DNA of 64,000 nucleotides from Polymorphobacter_B sp038225475. Its GTDB lineage: Bacteria > Pseudomonadota > Alphaproteobacteria > Sphingomonadales > Sphingomonadaceae. Positions 17,138 to 25,852 of the stretch are shown here, piece after piece. Position 1 is the stretch's first letter; each line of letters starts with the position of its first letter. The notes beneath the pieces were generated by a model. That model searched no databases and was not told the DNA's origin. It worked only from the letters and a program-made list of their open reading frames with translations. The position numbers were made by a program, and so were the translations under genes. The stretch lies in the NCBI GenBank assembly GCA_038225475.1, contig JBBRRA010000011.1, positions 1 through 64,000 on the forward strand, written 5' to 3'.

Positions 17138-17371
17138 TCAGCGCTTCGGCGGCAGATCGAATTTGTCGGGCTGGCGTTCCTCCGACCGCGTCAGCGGATC
17201 GTCGACCCGGCGCGGCGCGGCCTGGGTCGCGCGCGTCAGCTGCTGCTCGGGCGTCGGCGCGGCGGTCGCGGCATAGGGCAGTGGGCGCGCGACATGGCCC
17301 GGACGCATTTCGAGCACGCCGCGCTTGCCGCACGCCGCGCACAGCAGCAGCAACAGCAACGCGCGCTTCAT
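17138..17371 (-). CDS. LptM-like small lipoprotein
   Basis: The 77-residue precursor has a short Leu-rich signal ending in the lipobox CAAC, with the mature start CGKRG matching the CGxxG pattern of LptM (YifL), which in E. coli helps assemble the LPS translocon. The remainder is Pro/Arg-rich and disordered. In many proteobacteria such a gene sits directly before lysA, as here. It overlaps argH by four bases. The specific LptM role is inferred from size, motif and position. Confidence 0.75.
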   Translation of the reverse strand: MKRALLLLLLCAACGKRGVLEMRPGHVARPLPYAATAAPTPEQQLTRATQAAPRRVDDPLTRSEERQPDKFDLPPKR

Positions 17372-18801
17372 AGCTGCGCCCGCGCGGCGGCGACAGCGGC
17401 GAGGACGTTCGCCGGAGCGGTCCCGCCGAAGCTGGTGCGGCTGGCGACCGAGGCGTCGACCGACAGCACATCGAACACCCGCGCATCGATCCGCGCGTCG
17501 ATCGCCTGCAGCGCGCCAAGGCCGAGGTCGGCAAGGCCGACGCCGGCAGCTTCGGCGGCGCGGACCGCCTGCCCGGTGATGTGGTGCGCCTCGCGGAACG
17601 GTACGTCGCAGACGCGCACCAGCCAGTCGGCAAGGTCGGTCGCGGTCGAATAGCCCTGCATCGCGGCGGCGCGCATCGCGCTGTCGTTGAAGCGGATCGT
17701 CGTGACCATGCCGGTCATCGCCGCGAGGCTGAGCGCGAGCAGGTCATAGGCTTCGAACACCGGCGGTTTGTCGTCCTGCATATCCTTTGAGTACGCCAGC
17801 GGCAGGCCCTTCATCGTCACCGCAAGTGCCGTCAGGCAGCCGAGCAACCGCCCGCTATGGCCGCGTACCAGTTCGGCCGCATCGGGGTTGCGCTTTTGCG
17901 GCATGATCGACGAGCCGGTCGAAAACGCATCGGGCAGCACGACGAAACCAAAGGGCTGGCTCGCCCAGATGACGATTTCCTCCGCGAGCCGCGACAGATG
18001 CAACCCGGTGAGCGTCACCGCGCCGAGGAATTCGAGCGCGAAGTCGCGGTCCGACACGCTATCGAGCGAGTTTGCCGTCGGCCGGTCGAAACCGAGCGCG
18101 GCGGCGGTCATATCGCGGTCGATTGCAAACCCGGTCCCCGCCAGCGCTGCCGCGCCGAGCGGGCATTCGTTGAGGCGGCGGCGCGCATCGGCAAAGCGCC
18201 CGCGGTCGCGCCGCGTCATTTCGACATATGCCATCAGATGATGACCGAGCGTCACCGGCTGCGCGATCTGCAGATGCGTGAAGCCCGGCATCACCGTTGC
18301 AGCATCGGCCTCCGCCCGGTCCAGCAAGGCCGTCTGGAACGCTGCCAGCCCCGCGTCGATCTTGTCGATCGCGTCGCGCACCCACAGCTTGAAATCGGTC
18401 GCGACCTGGTCGTTGCGCGAGCGCGCGGTGTGCAACCGCCCGCCAACCGGCCCGACAACTTCGGTCAGGCGGCTTTCGAAGAACATATGGATGTCCTCGA
18501 CATCGGCACCGACTTCGCCAAGCCCCTTGAACGCGCGCGTCGCGGTATCGAAAAAGCTCGCATGGATGAAATCGAGTCCGGCATCAATGACGGCGGCATC
18601 GGCGCGGCTGAGGATGCCGGTTTCGCCGAGCATCGCGACATGCGCTTTCGAACCGGCAAGGTCCTGTTGCCACATGCGCTGGTCAACCGGCAGCGAGGCG
18701 TTTATCTCGCGCATCACATCAGACGGGCCGCCGCCGAAGCGACCGCCCCATAATTGATTGGAATTGACGTTGCGCGTGGTTATCGGATCGCTCCTTGTCA
18801 C
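17368..18801 (-). CDS. argH: Argininosuccinate lyase
   Basis: ArgH cleaves argininosuccinate to arginine and fumarate. The family N-terminal block LWGGRFGGGP, the RSRNDQVATD loop and the signature GSSIMPQKRNPD are intact. No ATG lies near the domain start; the nearest standard start is GTG at 18801, giving 477 residues with a 14-residue leader. An AAGGAG also sits seven bases before an in-frame ATA. Either choice makes the 5' end overlap that of the opposite-strand tlpA gene, which is odd. Confidence 0.93.
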   Translation of the reverse strand: MTRSDPITTRNVNSNQLWGGRFGGGPSDVMREINASLPVDQRMWQQDLAGSKAHVAMLGETGILSRADAAVIDAGLDFIHASFFDTATRAFKGLGEVGADVEDIHMFFESRLTEVVGPVGGRLHTARSRNDQVATDFKLWVRDAIDKIDAGLAAFQTALLDRAEADAATVMPGFTHLQIAQPVTLGHHLMAYVEMTRRDRGRFADARRRLNECPLGAAALAGTGFAIDRDMTAAALGFDRPTANSLDSVSDRDFALEFLGAVTLTGLHLSRLAEEIVIWASQPFGFVVLPDAFSTGSSIMPQKRNPDAAELVRGHSGRLLGCLTALAVTMKGLPLAYSKDMQDDKPPVFEAYDLLALSLAAMTGMVTTIRFNDSAMRAAAMQGYSTATDLADWLVRVCDVPFREAHHITGQAVRAAEAAGVGLADLGLGALQAIDARIDARVFDVLSVDASVASRTSFGGTAPANVLAAVAAARAQL

Positions 18802-19303
18802 CGCGCTGATCGCAGGCGGCGTCGCGGCTGCGGATATGCCAAAGCCGAAGTCGCCGCAAGGCGCAGCGCTGGGCAAGATCGACCGCAGCCATGCCGGATC
18901 GGCCGCGCCCACCGACCCGTTCGAGGCCAAGGGTGGCAAGTCGACCAGCCTTGCCGCGTTCCGGGGAAAGCCGGTGCTGGTAAATCTATGGGCAACGTGG
19001 TGCGCGCCGTGCAAGGCAGAGATGCCCGAGCTCGACGCGCTGGCCAAGGCCAAGGTGGGCAGCGTCACCGTGCTGGCGATCAGCGCCGATCTCGAAGGCT
19101 GGCGTGCGGTCGACAAGTTCTTCACGCCAGGGCGGTTCAAGACGATTGCGCCCTATCTCGACCAGCCCGGCGCGATCCCGCAGGCGCTCGGCGCGAAAGG
19201 CCTGCCGCTGTCGATCCTGTACGACGCGAAGGGCCGCGAGGTGTGGCGGGTCAACGGCCCGATGCAATGGACTTCGCCCGCCGTCGCGGCTGCCATCGGC
19301 TGA
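18758..19303 (+). CDS. TlpA-like periplasmic thioredoxin
   Basis: The product has an N-terminal signal segment (VVIGSLLVTALIAGGVAAA) and a thioredoxin fold with the active site WATWCAPCKAEMP, typical of TlpA/ResA proteins that reduce disulfides in the periplasm, for example during cytochrome c or cytochrome oxidase assembly. Only non-ATG starts are available (TTG at 18758 or 18764, GTG at 18776). The 5' end overlaps argH head to head, and the last 53 bases overlap blh tail to tail. Confidence 0.9.
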   Translation: MELTLRVVIGSLLVTALIAGGVAAADMPKPKSPQGAALGKIDRSHAGSAAPTDPFEAKGGKSTSLAAFRGKPVLVNLWATWCAPCKAEMPELDALAKAKVGSVTVLAISADLEGWRAVDKFFTPGRFKTIAPYLDQPGAIPQALGAKGLPLSILYDAKGREVWRVNGPMQWTSPAVAAAIG

Positions 19304-20099
19304 GACCTGCATCGAGCAGGATCGGCACGGCGACATGCGGCAGCGTCAGCACCGACAGCGTCATGAAGATTGCGGCGACGAAGCGCGCCGGCACGCCGGT
19401 GGCGGGCACGACCGCGAATAGCCCCGCGACAATCGCGAACGCCAGCGCGGTGACCGGGATCACCACCGGCAACCAGTGCCGCGCGCGCGACCAGCCGAGC
19501 AGGCGCAGCCGCTGGGCAAAATGCTGCGGCGAATGGAACAGGCAGAAATAGACTGCGAACCCCAGCGCCGGGGGTAGCACCGCGAGCGCCGCAAGGCTGG
19601 CGACCGCGCTCGCCGCCGTCCGGTACGCGCCGTTCGCAGCCATTGCGGCGATCGCGGCGATTGCGACAACCAGCGCGACGGGAGCCACCACGAGCAGCGC
19701 GTCGGCCACCAGCGCCGCTGGCGGCGTCCCCGTCAACGCGACGAAAATCGCGGCGATCGCGGCTTTATGAAACAGCGCGGGCATGGCGAGCAGCGCAAGC
19801 GCCGTCCCATGCTGCAGGAACGGCTGCTCGGCAGCTTGCCAATCCTCGCCGAAATGCACCACCGCGATCATCAGGAAAAACGCGAGCGCAGCCACCGGGG
19901 CCGCCCACCACGCCAGCGCCATGACGGCGGCGCAGGCGAGATACAGCGCGGTCATCGCGGCGAACTGCTGGCGCCCGATCCGGTACGACCGCGCGAGGGC
20001 TTGCAGGTCCATCGCGCCGTGCGGCAACCCGAACACTGCGATCGCCGCCCCCGCCGCGATCGACATCGCCGGGGTTTCAAGCCAACCGCCGATCAGCAT
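19251..20099 (-). CDS. blh: Blh/Brp-type beta-carotene 15,15'-dioxygenase
   Basis: Blh cleaves beta-carotene to two retinal molecules, the chromophore of rhodopsins. The polytopic membrane protein carries the four family His blocks: FGLPHGAMDL, VVHFGEDW, CLFHSPQHF and LTLPHVAVP. The start MLIGGWLE at 20099 gives 282 residues; the frame stays open to 20207, with a GTG at 20147 as an alternative. It follows the rhodopsin gene on the same strand, so the pair forms a retinal-plus-opsin unit. Carotenoid synthesis genes are not in the window. Confidence 0.93.
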   Translation of the reverse strand: MLIGGWLETPAMSIAAGAAIAVFGLPHGAMDLQALARSYRIGRQQFAAMTALYLACAAVMALAWWAAPVAALAFFLMIAVVHFGEDWQAAEQPFLQHGTALALLAMPALFHKAAIAAIFVALTGTPPAALVADALLVVAPVALVVAIAAIAAMAANGAYRTAASAVASLAALAVLPPALGFAVYFCLFHSPQHFAQRLRLLGWSRARHWLPVVIPVTALAFAIVAGLFAVVPATGVPARFVAAIFMTLSVLTLPHVAVPILLDAGLSRWQPRRRAKSIASGR

Positions 20100-20163
20100 C
20101 GGATACCGGCCGAAAGCACCGTCGCCCCGGCCGGGGCGGAAAGCCACAGCCGGGGCGCGCGGG

Positions 20164-20943
20164 TCATGCGTGGACTGCGGCGTGCGTCGCCGTGCCAGCC
20201 TCGTCACGCTCGACCGCGCTTTTGCGGACGGCGATGTTGTAGACGAGGATGCCCAGACCGACCTTCGAGATGATGTCGGCGAGAGTATAGCCGATCTGAA
20301 CGCCGGTGGTCACCGCACCGCCGCCAAGGCCGGTGAACGGCAGCATATAGACCAGCGGGTAAAAGCCCCATGACGCGAACGTAAGAAGCCGCGCCTGCTT
20401 GATCAGGCCGCGCACGCTTTCGGGCTGGCGGTTGATCGAGTCGCCGAGACCCTTGAACAGTGTCCAGACGATGTACAGGAACGGCAGCGTCGACAGCGTG
20501 CCCCACAGCGCGCGCGTCGCGTTGTCGGCAGCGATCTCACCCGGATAGCCGAGGATGATCATCAAAGCAGCAGCCGCACCGAGCCGCAACGACCGCGACG
20601 TGGTCTCCGCCTGCGACAGGCGCATGACCAGCACCAGTTCGATCAGCAGCAGCGGCACGGTCAGCAGCCAGTCGACATAGCGATAGGCGTCGTTGAACGC
20701 GAAACCGGTGACCGTGATCGTGCCGCTGCGGACGATGTAGGCGGCTTCCCAGCTGTTGAAGATGCGGAAGTAATGATAGGCGGCGATCGCGGTCACCAGC
20801 CCCGAAATCGTCAGCGCGGTCTTGTAGTTGATGCTGACCTGCGAACGGCTGATCCAGAAAAACAAAGTTGCCGCTGCCATCGCAGCAAGCGTGAACGAGA
20901 ATGCGTTATAGACAAACTCATATTGGGATAAGCTAATCGGCAT
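20164..20943 (-). CDS. Xanthorhodopsin-like proton-pumping rhodopsin
   Basis: This seven-helix, 259-residue opsin binds retinal at Lys227 (DIISKVGLG). Helix C reads RYVDWLLTVPLLLIELV: Asp91, Thr95 and Glu102 form the DTE motif of outward proton pumps, and Leu99 at the colour-tuning site predicts green absorption. His57, 34 residues before Asp91, and the long B-C loop match xanthorhodopsin rather than proteorhodopsin. Gly148 in LWGTLST aligns with Trp138 of bacteriorhodopsin, the position that is Gly in antenna-binding pumps. A GGAGG ribosome site precedes the ATG. Retinal would come from the adjacent blh. Confidence 0.95.
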   Translation of the reverse strand: MPISLSQYEFVYNAFSFTLAAMAAATLFFWISRSQVSINYKTALTISGLVTAIAAYHYFRIFNSWEAAYIVRSGTITVTGFAFNDAYRYVDWLLTVPLLLIELVLVMRLSQAETTSRSLRLGAAAALMIILGYPGEIAADNATRALWGTLSTLPFLYIVWTLFKGLGDSINRQPESVRGLIKQARLLTFASWGFYPLVYMLPFTGLGGGAVTTGVQIGYTLADIISKVGLGILVYNIAVRKSAVERDEAGTATHAAVHA

Positions 20944-21176
20944 CTAATGCCCTCCATAATTATACACGACCTGACGAACACTGCGCGAGCAAATGCCGCA
21001 ATATGCTTCGTCCGATCTTGTGCAGGCGTTATTAATCAAGCGGATTGTTACACGGGTACACACATCGTCCCCGCGCTATCGTCGCGCCGCGCGCGAGTGT
21101 CAATGGCAGTATTGTCGCTGCGCGGTTTTGACCTGTGGCATGCAGCCACAGCGTGCGGCGGTCGGCGACGCCCGCG

Positions 21177-22004
21177 CTAGTCGCGCAGCAGCTCGTTGAT
21201 CGCCGTCTTGGCGCGCGTCTGGGCATCGACGCGTTTGACGATCACCGCGCAGGCCAGCTGCGGCCCCGGCGAGCCGTCGGGGAGCGGTTTGCCCGGCAGG
21301 CTTCCCGGAACCACCACCGAATATGCCGGCACACGGCCGACGAACACTTCGCCGGTGGTGCGGTCGATGATCTTCGAAGTCGACGACAGGAACACCCCCA
21401 TCGACAGCACCGCGCCGCGTTCGACGATCACGCCTTCGACCACCTCGGAGCGCGCGCCGATGAAGCAGTCGTCCTCGATGATGACCGGATTCGCCTGCAG
21501 CGGTTCGAGCACGCCGCCGATACCGACGCCGCCCGACAAATGGACGTTGGCGCCGATCTGCGCGCAGCTGCCGACCGTCACCCAAGTGTCGACCATGCTG
21601 TTCGCGCCGACGTACGCGCCGATGTTGACGAAGCTCGGCATCAGCACGACCCCCGGCGCGATATACGCGCCGCGCCGCACGATGCTGCCGGGCACCGCGC
21701 GGAAGCCGGCGGCGTCGAAATCGAGACCGTCGAATTTCGACGGCACCTTGTCCCACCACTGCGTGCCGCCCGGTCCACCGGGGATCGGCGCATTGGCGTT
21801 GAGCCGGAACGACAGCAGCACCGCTTTTTTGAGCCACTGCGCGACTTGCCAGCCGGCAGGCGACGGCGCGGCGACACGGTACGTTCCGGCATCGAGCCCG
21901 GCAAGTGCGGCGGCGACGGCATCGCGCAATTCGCCGGTGGTGGCGGGCGAGACGCTGTCGCGCGCCTCCCACCCGGCGTCGATTATGCGCGCCAGATCGG
22001 TCAT
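21177..22004 (-). CDS. dapD: 2,3,4,5-tetrahydropyridine-2,6-dicarboxylate N-succinyltransferase
   Basis: DapD transfers succinyl from succinyl-CoA in the succinylase branch of lysine synthesis. After a helical N-terminal part (to about residue 100) come hexapeptide repeats forming a left-handed beta-helix (RRGAYIAPGVVLMPSFVNIG, NSMVDTWVTVGSCAQIG). The start at MTDLARIID gives 275 residues. The HAD gene ends inside its ATG region with a four-base overlap, so dapD is the last gene of a GNAT-HAD-dapD unit. Confidence 0.96.
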   Translation of the reverse strand: MTDLARIIDAGWEARDSVSPATTGELRDAVAAALAGLDAGTYRVAAPSPAGWQVAQWLKKAVLLSFRLNANAPIPGGPGGTQWWDKVPSKFDGLDFDAAGFRAVPGSIVRRGAYIAPGVVLMPSFVNIGAYVGANSMVDTWVTVGSCAQIGANVHLSGGVGIGGVLEPLQANPVIIEDDCFIGARSEVVEGVIVERGAVLSMGVFLSSTSKIIDRTTGEVFVGRVPAYSVVVPGSLPGKPLPDGSPGPQLACAVIVKRVDAQTRAKTAINELLRD

Positions 22005-22681
22005 GCGGCTTCCCCCAGTTCGGCGACCACCTGCGTCAGCCAGTCGCCGACGTCGGCGATCACATAGTCGATATAATCCGGCGTGGTCGGCTTGGGCCCC
22101 TGCTCGGAGCCGTTGTCGACCCAAACCGTGGTCATGCCGATCGCCTTTGCCGGCACCAGGTTGCGCGCCATATCCTCGACGAACAGCGCGCGACGGGGGT
22201 CGATCGCATAGGCCTCGCACAGCCCGTCATAGGCGTGCCGGTCGGGCTTGGGCCGATAGCCGGTGGCGTGGATGTCGTGGATCACCTCGAACGATGCCCC
22301 CAGCCCGAGCCGGTCGAGCACGCGCTTCGCATACGGCGTATCGGCGTTGGTGAAGATCAGCTTGCGCCCCGGCAGCGCCGCGACCGCCGCGACCAGCGCC
22401 GGGGCGGCATCGACCACGCCGACGTCGATGTCATGGACATAGTCGAGGAACACATGCGGATCGACGGCATGCTCGATCATCAGCCCCTTGAGCGACATGC
22501 CGTGCGCGTGGAACCAGTGTTTTTGCACGCGCCGCGCTTCGGCGGCATCGACGCCGAGCAGGTCGCCAATGAACCGCCCCATCTTGACGTCGATCTGCGC
22601 GAACAAATTGGTCCACGCCGGATATAGCGTGTTGTCGAGATCGAAGATCCACGCGTCGATGTGCGCGAGCGGGTGCGTCAC
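22001..22681 (-). CDS. HAD-family pyrimidine 5'-nucleotidase
   Basis: This 226-residue HAD hydrolase has motif I FDLDNTLYP, whose first Asp is the nucleophile, motif II IFTNADTPYA and motif III/IV near RALFVEDMARNLVPAK. The YP after the DLDNTL motif and the overall length are typical of the SDT1/pyrimidine 5'-nucleotidase subgroup that removes phosphate from UMP or CMP. It overlaps dapD and the GNAT gene by four bases on either side. Confidence 0.9.
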   Translation of the reverse strand: MTHPLAHIDAWIFDLDNTLYPAWTNLFAQIDVKMGRFIGDLLGVDAAEARRVQKHWFHAHGMSLKGLMIEHAVDPHVFLDYVHDIDVGVVDAAPALVAAVAALPGRKLIFTNADTPYAKRVLDRLGLGASFEVIHDIHATGYRPKPDRHAYDGLCEAYAIDPRRALFVEDMARNLVPAKAIGMTTVWVDNGSEQGPKPTTPDYIDYVIADVGDWLTQVVAELGEAA

Positions 22682-23157
22682 AGCGGGTACGACATCGCGA
22701 CATCGGCGCGCGCATAGGTGCCGCCGAATTCGTCGAGAACCGCCGGGTCATGGACCCAGCCGAGCTTTTCATACAGATGGATCGCCGCCGCCTGCCGCGC
22801 ATTGGTCAGCAGGTACAGCCGCTCGATCGGCAGCGCGCGCGCCGCGTCGATCATGTGGCGCAGCAACGCCTCGCCGACCTTTTGTCCACGCACCGCCGCG
22901 CTGACGCCCATCTTGGTCAGCTCGAAACAGCCCGGGGCCATTTTGATCAGCGCACAGGTCCCGACCACATGGTCGCCAAGGCAAGCGAGCCGGATCACCC
23001 CGCCGCTGTCGAGGATCGCGGCGCGCGGGTTTCGCAGCACATAGATATCGTGCGGCTCGAGCACGAACCGTTCGCCGATCCATTCGGCGTTGATCGCGTA
23101 AAAGGCTTCGGCATGCGCGTCGGCATAGTCGACGAAATGGAGGTTCGGCGGGGTCAT
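22678..23157 (-). CDS. GNAT-family N-acetyltransferase
   Basis: The 159-residue protein has the GNAT fold. The acetyl-CoA pyrophosphate loop is at AVRGQKVGEALLRHMID, and the C-terminal block LYLLTNARQAAAIHLYEKLGW is typical. The acceptor is unknown. It is the first gene of the unit leading to dapD. Confidence 0.88.
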   Translation of the reverse strand: MTPPNLHFVDYADAHAEAFYAINAEWIGERFVLEPHDIYVLRNPRAAILDSGGVIRLACLGDHVVGTCALIKMAPGCFELTKMGVSAAVRGQKVGEALLRHMIDAARALPIERLYLLTNARQAAAIHLYEKLGWVHDPAVLDEFGGTYARADVAMSYPL

Positions 23158-23264
23158 GGCGCGCGGCTTATGCAGGGTTCGCGCACAGCCTGTCCACCAT
23201 TTGCTCCACCGCCGCGATGCGTCGTGCCGTTGCCGCCCGAAAGCGTTTGAGCGACAATGCCGCC

Positions 23265-24758
23265 ATGCGCACCGTCATCCCCATCCGTCCCGTTCCGTCC
23301 GCCACCGACGCCACCGTGCTGCCGCACAATATCGAGGCGGAGGCGGCGCTGCTCGGCGCGATGATGATCGACAACCGGCTGGTCGAGGATTTGCACAACC
23401 AGTTGGGGGCGCAGCATTTCTTCGAACCGCTGCACGGCCGGATCTATGACGCGATCTGGATGCTCGTCGAGCGGCGGATGGTGGCGACGCCGGTGACGCT
23501 CAAACCGCTGTTCGACGCCGATCCCGAACTGCAGGCGATCGGCGGCAGCGCCTATCTCGCCAGCCTGACCGAACAATCGGCAGCGCTGATCGCGGCAAAG
23601 GATTTTGCGCAGCAGGTCTATGATCTGGCGCTGCTGCGCGAGATGATTCGCGTCGGACGCGACATGGCGAACGTCGCGTTCGATACCGCGAGTGGCCTGC
23701 CACCGCTGCAGCAAATCGAAGACGCCGAAGCGGCGCTATACGCCATCGCCGAAAAGGGCGAGGTATCGGGATCGACCCGGACGTTCGCGCAGGCAGCCAA
23801 GCTTGCGGTCGACATGGCCGACCGCGCGTACAAGTCGGGCGGCTCGCTGTCGGGCTACACCACCGGGCTGGTCGAAATGGACAAGAAGATCGGCGGGCTG
23901 CACAATTCCGACCTGATCATCCTTGCCGGGCGTCCGGCGATGGGCAAGACCGCGCTGGCCACCAACATCGCCTTTGCCTGCGCGCAGCGCGCGCTCCGCG
24001 ACCGCGCCGACGGTGTTCCCGATGACAAGCGCGGCGGCGCGCCGGTGGCGTTCTTCAGCCTCGAAATGTCGGCCGATCAGCTCGCCACCCGCGTGCTCGC
24101 CGAACAATCGGGCATCAACTCCGAATCGCTGCGAATGGGGCGCATCACCAGCCAGGAATTCATGAGCCTCGCGCGCGCCTCGGGACAGCTGTCGGACCTG
24201 CCGCTGCTGATCGACGATACGCCCGCGCTGTCGATCGCGGCGCTGCGGACGCGGGCGCGGCGGCTCAAGCGCAAACACGACATCGGGCTGATCGTCGTCG
24301 ACTATCTTCAGCTGTTGCAGGGCACCGCCAAATCGTCGAACGAAAATCGCGTGCAGGAAATCTCTGAAATCACGCGCGGGCTGAAAACGCTGGCGAAGGA
24401 CCTCGGCGTGCCGGTGCTGGCGCTGTCGCAGCTGAGCCGTGCGGTCGAAAACCGCGAGGACAAGCGCCCCGTGCTTAGCGACCTGCGCGAATCGGGAACG
24501 ATCGAGCAGGACGCCGACATCGTGCTGTTCGTCTACCGCGAGGAATATTATCACTCGTTGAAACAGCCCGACCAGGAAGACATCGAGAAGTTCGCCAAAT
24601 GGCAGGAGCGCGCACAGCGGCTGCATGGGCTTGCCGAAGTCATCGTCGCCAAACAGCGCCACGGCTCGACCGGCACGATCCCGCTGACGTTCCACAAGAC
24701 GACGACCAAGTTCAGCGACCGCGCCGACGGCGACCATCTGCCCGAACGCTACGAATAA
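23265..24758 (+). CDS. dnaB: Replicative DNA helicase DnaB
   Basis: DnaB is the hexameric helicase at the replication fork. The N-terminal domain (PHNIEAEAALLGAMMID) is followed by the RecA-like core with Walker A AGRPAMGKTALATNIA, Walker B IGLIVVDYLQLL, the FFSLEMSADQLATR block and the conserved LSQLSRAVENREDKRP. The ATG at 23265 gives 497 residues; a start 16 codons earlier is possible. It is divergent from the GNAT gene. Confidence 0.97.
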   Translation: MRTVIPIRPVPSATDATVLPHNIEAEAALLGAMMIDNRLVEDLHNQLGAQHFFEPLHGRIYDAIWMLVERRMVATPVTLKPLFDADPELQAIGGSAYLASLTEQSAALIAAKDFAQQVYDLALLREMIRVGRDMANVAFDTASGLPPLQQIEDAEAALYAIAEKGEVSGSTRTFAQAAKLAVDMADRAYKSGGSLSGYTTGLVEMDKKIGGLHNSDLIILAGRPAMGKTALATNIAFACAQRALRDRADGVPDDKRGGAPVAFFSLEMSADQLATRVLAEQSGINSESLRMGRITSQEFMSLARASGQLSDLPLLIDDTPALSIAALRTRARRLKRKHDIGLIVVDYLQLLQGTAKSSNENRVQEISEITRGLKTLAKDLGVPVLALSQLSRAVENREDKRPVLSDLRESGTIEQDADIVLFVYREEYYHSLKQPDQEDIEKFAKWQERAQRLHGLAEVIVAKQRHGSTGTIPLTFHKTTTKFSDRADGDHLPERYE

Positions 24759-24817
24759 GCACAGCGACCATCGGCGCGGCGTTTGCCACCCGCGCCCGCG
24801 CTGGCTAAGCCGGGGCG

Positions 24818-25852
24818 ATGCTGCCAGCGAACCTCCGCCTAACCGTCGATACTGCCGCACTCGCCGCCAACTGGCGGACGCTCGCGCGGGAAAGCGGGCG
24901 CGCGGCGTGCGGCGCGGCGGTGAAGGCGGATGGCTATGGGCTTGGAGGGCGCGCGGTTGTCGCCACACTGGCGCAGGCCGGCTGCCGGGATTTCTTCGTG
25001 GCAAGCTGGGACGAGGCGGCGGCGCTGGCGCCGGTGCCTGCCGGCTGCCGCGTTGCGGTATTGCACGGCGTCCAGGACGGCGAGCTCGCGGCCGCGCTCG
25101 CTTCCGCCGCCGTGCCAGTGCTGAATTCACCGGCGCAGGTCGCGCGCTGGCGGAGCGCGACGTCGCGGCCGTGCGACGTCATGGTCGACACCGGCATGAA
25201 CCGGCTCGGGCTGACCCCGGCGGAGGCTGCTTCGGGACTGCTCGATGGATTGAAAATCGACACGCTGCACAGCCATCTCGCCTGCGCCGACACCCCCGGA
25301 AATGCGCGCAACCGCGAACAGCTGGCGGCGTTCCGCGCCGTTGTCGCCGCCGTTCCGGCCCGCCGCGCCAGCCTTGCCAATTCGGCGGGCATTTTTCTGG
25401 GCGGCGACTTTGCGTTCGACCTGACGCGACCGGGGCTGGCTTTGTACGGCGGCGTGCCGTGTGATGCCGCCACCGGGTTGGTGCAGGTAGCCCGCCTCGA
25501 GGCGCGCGTCGTCCAGTGCCGGACGGTCGCTGTCGGCGACCGCGCCGGCTATGGCGGCGACTGGACCGCGGCGCGCGCCTCGCGGCTCGCGGTGCTCAAC
25601 ATTGGCTACGCCGACGGTTATCGGCGCAGCTTTGCCGGCAACGGCAGCGTGCTGGTGCACGGCGTGCGCCGTCCGCTCGCCGGGCGGGTGTCGATGGACC
25701 TGACGACGGTCGATGTGACCGATGTCGATGTGGCCGAAGGCGACTGGGTCGAGGTCGAATTCGATCTTGCCAGCGCGGCGCGTGCCACCGGCATCGCGCA
25801 ATATGAGTTGCTCACCGGCCTTGGCCACCGCTATGCCCGCGTCTACACATGA
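24818..25852 (+). CDS. alr: Alanine racemase
   Basis: Alr interconverts L- and D-alanine for peptidoglycan. The PLP lysine is Lys36 in AAVKADGYGLG, and the second-domain catalytic Tyr lies in DRAGYGGDW. VSMDLTTVDVTD near the end is the usual C-terminal block. At 344 residues it is slightly short of the usual 360-370. The mlaE ATG overlaps its stop by four bases, so translation is probably coupled. Confidence 0.95.
   Translation: MLPANLRLTVDTAALAANWRTLARESGRAACGAAVKADGYGLGGRAVVATLAQAGCRDFFVASWDEAAALAPVPAGCRVAVLHGVQDGELAAALASAAVPVLNSPAQVARWRSATSRPCDVMVDTGMNRLGLTPAEAASGLLDGLKIDTLHSHLACADTPGNARNREQLAAFRAVVAAVPARRASLANSAGIFLGGDFAFDLTRPGLALYGGVPCDAATGLVQVARLEARVVQCRTVAVGDRAGYGGDWTAARASRLAVLNIGYADGYRRSFAGNGSVLVHGVRRPLAGRVSMDLTTVDVTDVDVAEGDWVEVEFDLASAARATGIAQYELLTGLGHRYARVYT

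Noticed and set aside
20959..20964. TATAAT on the minus strand just before the rhodopsin gene
   Set aside because: It lies only 15 bases before the ATG and would place the transcript start within or after the GGAGG ribosome site; no -35 element fits. It is probably coincidental unless the mRNA is nearly leaderless.
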